A program made the translations under genes and the position numbers. Positions 56,501-62,500 of a stretch of DNA of 64,000 bases are shown one piece after another. Position 1 is the first letter of the stretch; every line of letters starts with the position of its first letter. The notes beneath the pieces are model-generated. The model ran no database searches and was not told the origin of the DNA. It worked only from the letters and a program-made list of their open reading frames with translations. The DNA comes from Aplidium turbinatum (lineage: Eukaryota > Chordata > Ascidiacea > Aplousobranchia > Polyclinidae): contig OU964919.1 in assembly GCA_918807975.1 (NCBI GenBank), positions 32,557,824-32,621,823 on the forward strand, written 5' to 3'.

Positions 56501-59500
56501 TATCACTGTATTTCTTACGAAGATTAAGCTACCAATTTCTGCACACTATTGAGCCGATGCAGTTTTCTTTATTCTGGATAATAACGACCAAGTTTCAACA
56601 TAATAATCATCTAATAATCAGTATCTATAAAATATTATGCGATGATTGTTTTGCATCAAGAATTTAAATTTACTCTGCATTAGTTTTAAAAATCTAAGAA
56701 ATCAAATATTAACACAAGAAACAATAATTATACAATTTAAAACACTGTTTCAGCAATATTTTGAGGCCACAAAATATCATACAAAGTTCTGGCTGCACTA
56801 GCCCACATTTCTTGTTGTGGCACGACTTACATTCACAGAAAAATAGATTAAAACATAGAAAATGAAATGATTGAAGTACAGTCTTTCCAAAAAGTGCATA
56901 TGTGCAATGGTCATTACTTGCAATATTGCTTAGTGGTTAAAAATTTACATTACATGTACGTAAGCACCCAAATACCAATAAATAATAACAAATCATAAAT
57001 AAATAATAAGCCAATAAATCTCCTGTACATTTTTAAAGTAGGCTAGCATGTTTCTATCATGATACAGTTGATGGGATGTGTTTATCGTGATACGTCTAGG
57101 GCAGGGTTGTCCAAACCCTGGCACGCGGGCCGCATGCGGCCGCGTGAAGCTTTTGTGCGGCCGCGAACACTTTTGCATGCCGGAATTATCAGGGCTAAAT
57201 CCAAGCTTTAAAAACACATCTACGTTTTATAAATAAGCTCCATTACATTCGCCACAACCCTAAATTAGTCGCGCATAATCGGGTCAATAGATAACTATGA
57301 GGGAACAATGTCGGTTTGTGACGACACAAACGTGCGTTGATATTTTGCTTTTGTTGCTAGCACTTTCTCCGTTATGAAGGCACTTTCTCCGTTATGAAGC
57401 GATTAAAAAGCGACACACGGAACAGAATGGCTGATGAAACCCTGGATGCCTGCTTACGTCTGTCGACCACTGAATTTAAACCAGAGATCGACACTATATT
57501 CAAAAGCAAAAAAACAATAAATTGTTTTGGTTTGCTAATTTGTCTACGTGTTATGTATCGTATCATGTTTACTAGCTGAAAATCACTTTTTGAGTCACAA
57601 CCAGAGATTAAAAAGTGAGTTAGGCGTGCAGCAAAACATTAGGTCATATCAGAACAGCAAACTCAGTCCTTTCATTGCAACTGTATTTTGTCAGCGACAA
57701 GATTTGTTAATGTTCATAGCCTGCGAACAGAAAGAATGTAGCTAAAACTGATCGAAATGTATAGAAAAGAAGTTCAAAATCGCAACCTAGTTAAGTTTTT
57801 ATTCAACAACGTTTCTACTTTCAGCAACGCGTTATCATTTCTCACTATGCGGCCCGTGAAGTTTTTTTCATACGCTAATGTGGCCCTTCATGTTCGCAGT
57901 CTTGGACCATCCTGGTCTAGGGCGTCATTTAAAATCGTTGCCATGATGCTTTTGAAAATGTTTTACTTTAGAAGTTTTGGGTATAGGGTTATTAGTCGTT
58001 AATAACAATTTACCATCACAAGATGTTCCCTTTCCAGTATATCCAACATTGCAATAACACTCAAAACTCCCTTCAGTGTTATTACACGTAGCATTTGTAT
58101 CACAATTGTCCATGTTTTCAGAGCATTCATCAATATCTGTGTTATAAAGATTTCTTTAATTTTCACCTTGCCTACTCATTTTAAGTACTGCTCTCCATTC
58201 AGTGGCACCTAATGAATGGAATAACTTACAGAGAGCAACACTTCATCACATTTCGGAAACTTTATTCGGTCCTGCGCAAGTGTTCAATACTTCCACAAGT
58301 GTACGAAACTGCCAGGAATAATCTATGAAAGGCTTTGTCAATCTGAGGACAAAGGTTCAAAACTAACCAACCAACCTTAAGCTAGGGATGACGCGTTCGA
58401 CACTTCGCTTGTCCAATGTCCAACGTGAATTAATTGAAGTGAACTTTCTGTAACACTTCAAACACCCTCTCTATATTGCTGTACCAGCTGCAAATTTACC
58501 TGAACAATTTATTCCATCTCCTGTATAGCCACTGTCGCATTCACAAGTGAAACCCCCATGAACGTTGGTGCATGTGCTGAATAACCCACAATCATGAACT
58601 AGTGTGGAGCATTCGTCGACGTCTGCATGGAACAAATTTGTCAATTTATTTTATAAGTTCATGTATTCAACTACACTAGGAAATTGGCATCAACAAGGTT
58701 TAATATACAATGATATATGGAAAAAGAAAGAAGTCTTCTTAAAATAAGCAATATGAATAATACTTTCACCAATCGCATGATGTTTGTTGTGATTAACACG
58801 TGATCTTCGCATTTATTAATGTATCCTTCAAAATCGGATTGTCGGGTAACAAAATTGATAAAATGTAATTTTATTTTCTAATGAACCACTTGTAGGGTAG
58901 TTCGTAACAAATCACTGTGCTACCCACCTGAACAAAACATTCCATCTCCGCTATATCCTCCATTGCAATAACAATCAAAACTCCCTTCAGTATTGTAGCA
59001 TGTAGCATTTGCATGACAATTGTCCGTGTTTGCAGCACATTCATCAATATCTACATAAAAAACTCTCACAAAGTTGTTTGTATATGTCGTCGGTTTAAAG
59101 GAAGTTGTTTAATCTACCTTACGCATTTGCAATCTCGTCTCTTGGATTCAAACATACAGATAAGGTGCTACAGTGGTGTGAAACATTGATCTAAATTTGC
59201 GTGATATAATTTTACAAGATTTCTTGGGTTTAACTTAAGAAACAATACAAATTTGATGTTTAACAAGTGATATTTTCAATCACTGAAATATCATTCTAAT
59301 TTAAATCGTTACAAATGATCAAATATATTTCTTTGTCTACATAACTACTGGTAAATTGCTTCGAGGAACGTATTGTGTTACCTGAACAAAATGTTCCATT
59401 TCCATTATGACGAACATTACAGTAACATTCAAAACTCCCTTCATTGTTATTGCATCCAGCATTTACATCACAACTGTTCATGTGTTCAGCACATTCATCA

Positions 59501-62500
59501 ATATCTGTGTTGTAAATATTTCTAAGATGTTTGACTTGCCAAGGAAAGACATTTCAAGTAAATGTCAATTGAATATCTTTTGTAACAAAAACATAAACAA
59601 TCTGATGAATGCTAGCTTTGTAATCAACAAAACTTGACAACTTGATGCAATGAAAATTATTTACAATTATTGCTATACGTCCAAATCATCATTTAAAACT
59701 TTTGCTATAAAGGCCTTGAAAATGGAAATGGATTTGAAGGCTTTAGAAATAGATACGGAAATGAATTCGCTGTTACTTTGACAAACTATATCACTGTATA
59801 CCTAATAAAGATTAAGCTATCATTTTCTGCACTCTATTGAGCCGATGCAATTTTCTTTATTCTGGATAATAACGACCAAGTTTCAACATAATAACCATCT
59901 AATAATTAATCAGTATCTATAAAAAATTATGTGATGATTTTTTTTGCATAAAGAATTTAAATTTACTCTGCATTAGTTTTAAAAATCTCAGAAATTAAAT
60001 ATTCACACAAGAAACAATAATTATACAATTTAAAACACTGTTTCAACATTATTTTGAGGCCACAAAATATCATACAAAGTTCTGCTGCAGTGTAGCCTAC
60101 AGTACTTATTGTGGCACTACTCACATTCACAGAGAAATAGATTAAAACATAGTAAATGATTGAAGTACAGTCTTTCTAAACAAGTGTATATGTGCAATGG
60201 TCATTACCTGCAACAATGCTTAGTGGTTAAAAATTTATATTACATGTACGACAGTACGTAAGCACCCCAATACCAATAAATAATAAGCCAATAAATCTCC
60301 TGTCCATTTTCAATGTAGCATGTTTCTATCATAATACAGTTGATGTGTCTATTATGATACTGTTGATGGGATGTGTTTATCGTGATACGTCCAGGCATCA
60401 TTTAAAATCGTTGCCATGATGCTTTTGAAAATGTTTTACTTTAGAAATTTTGGGTATATTAGTCATTAATAACAATTTACCATCACAAGATGTTCCCTTT
60501 CCAGTATATCCAACATTGCAGTAACACTCAAAACTCCCTTCAGTGTTATTACACGTAGCATTTGTATCACAATTGTCCATGTTTTCAGCGCATTCATCAA
60601 TGTCTGTGTTATAAAGATTTCTTTAATTTTCACCTTGCCTACTCAATTCAAGGACTGCTCTCCATTCAGTGGCACCTAATGAATGGTATAACTTACAAAG
60701 AGCAACACTTCATCACCTTTCGGAAACTTTATTCGGTCCAACGCAAGTGGTTCAACACTTCCACAAGTGTACGAAACTGCCAGGAATAATCTATGAAAGG
60801 CTTTGTCAATCTGATGACAAAGATTAAAAAGTAACCAACCAACTTCATGCTAGGGATGACGCGTTCGACACTTCGCTTGTCCAATGTCCAACGTGAATTA
60901 ATTGAAGTGAACTTTCTGTAACACTTCAAACACCCTTTTGAAATTGCTGTACGAGCTGCAAATTTACCTGAACAATTTATTCCATCTCCTGTATAGCCAC
61001 TGTCGCATTCACAAGTGAAACCCCCATGAACGTTGGTGCATGTGCTGAATAATCCACAATTATGAACTAGTGTGGAGCATTCGTCGACGTCTGCATGGAA
61101 CAAATTTGTCAATTTATTTTATAAGTTCATGTGTTCAACTACATTAAAAAATTGTCATGAACAAGGTTTAAAATACAATAATAGATGGAAACAGAAAGAA
61201 GCCTTCTTAGAATAAGCAATACGAATAATACTTTCACCAATCGCATGATGTTTGTTGTGATTAACACGTGATCTTCTCATTTATTAATGTATCCCTCAAA
61301 GTCGGATTGTCGGGTAACAAGACTGATAAAATGTAATTTTATTTTCTAATGAACCACTTGTAGGGTAGTTCGTAACAAATCACTGTGCTACCCACCTGAA
61401 CAAATCATTCCATCTCCGCTATATCCTCCATTGCAATAACAATCAAAACTCCCTTCAGTATTGTAGCATGTAGCATTTGCATGACAATTGTCCGTGTTTG
61501 CAGCACATTCATCAATATCTACATAAAAAACTCTCACAAAGTTGTTTGTATATTGTCGTCGGTTTAAAGGAAGTTGTTTAATCTACATTACGCACTTGCA
61601 ATTTCGTATCTTGGATTCAAACATACAGATAAGGTGTTACAGTGGTGTGAAACATTGATCTAAATTTGCGTGATATAATTTTACATGATTTCTTGGGTTT
61701 AACTTAAGAAACACTACAATTTTGATGTTTAACAAGTGATATTTTCAATCACTGAAATATCATTCTAATTTAAATCGTTACAAATGATCAAATATATTTC
61801 ATTGTCTACATAACTACTTGTAAATTGCTTTGAGGAACGTATTGTGTTACCTGAACAAAATGTTCCACTTCCACTATGACCAACATTACAGTAACACTCA
61901 AAACTCCCTTCAGTGTTATTGCATCCAGCATTTACATCACAACTGTTCATGTGTTCAGCACATTCATCAATATCTGTGTTGTAAATATTTCTAAGATGTT
62001 TGACTTGCCAAGGAAAGACATTTCAAGTAAATGTCAATTGAATATCTTTTGTAACAAAAACATAAACAATCTGATGAATGTTAGCTTAGTAATCAACAAG
62101 ACTTGACAACTTGATGCAATGGAAATTATTTACAATTATTCCTAAACGTCCAAATCATCATTTAAAACTTTTGCTATAAAGGCCTTGAAAATGGAAATGG
62201 ATTTGAAGGCTTTGGAAATAGATACGGAAATGAATTCGCAGTAATTTTGACAAATATATCATTGTATTCCTTACGAAGATTAAGCTACCAATTTCTGCAC
62301 ACTATTGAGCCGATGCAATTTTCTTTATTCTGGATAATAACGACCAAGTTTCAACATAATAATCATCTAATAATCAGTATCTATAAAAAATTATGCGATG
62401 ATTGTTTTGCATCAAGAATTTAAATTTACTCTGCATTAGTTTTAAAAATCTAAGAAATCAAATATTCAGACAAGAAACAATAATTATACAATTTAAAACA

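Noticed and set aside
42662-62106. Repeated plus-strand open frames of about 76 codons (starting [13 protein letters not shown]) opposite EGF exon C
   Set aside because: They are the antisense of exon C and its upstream intron. They recur only because the unit recurs, and do not resemble any protein.
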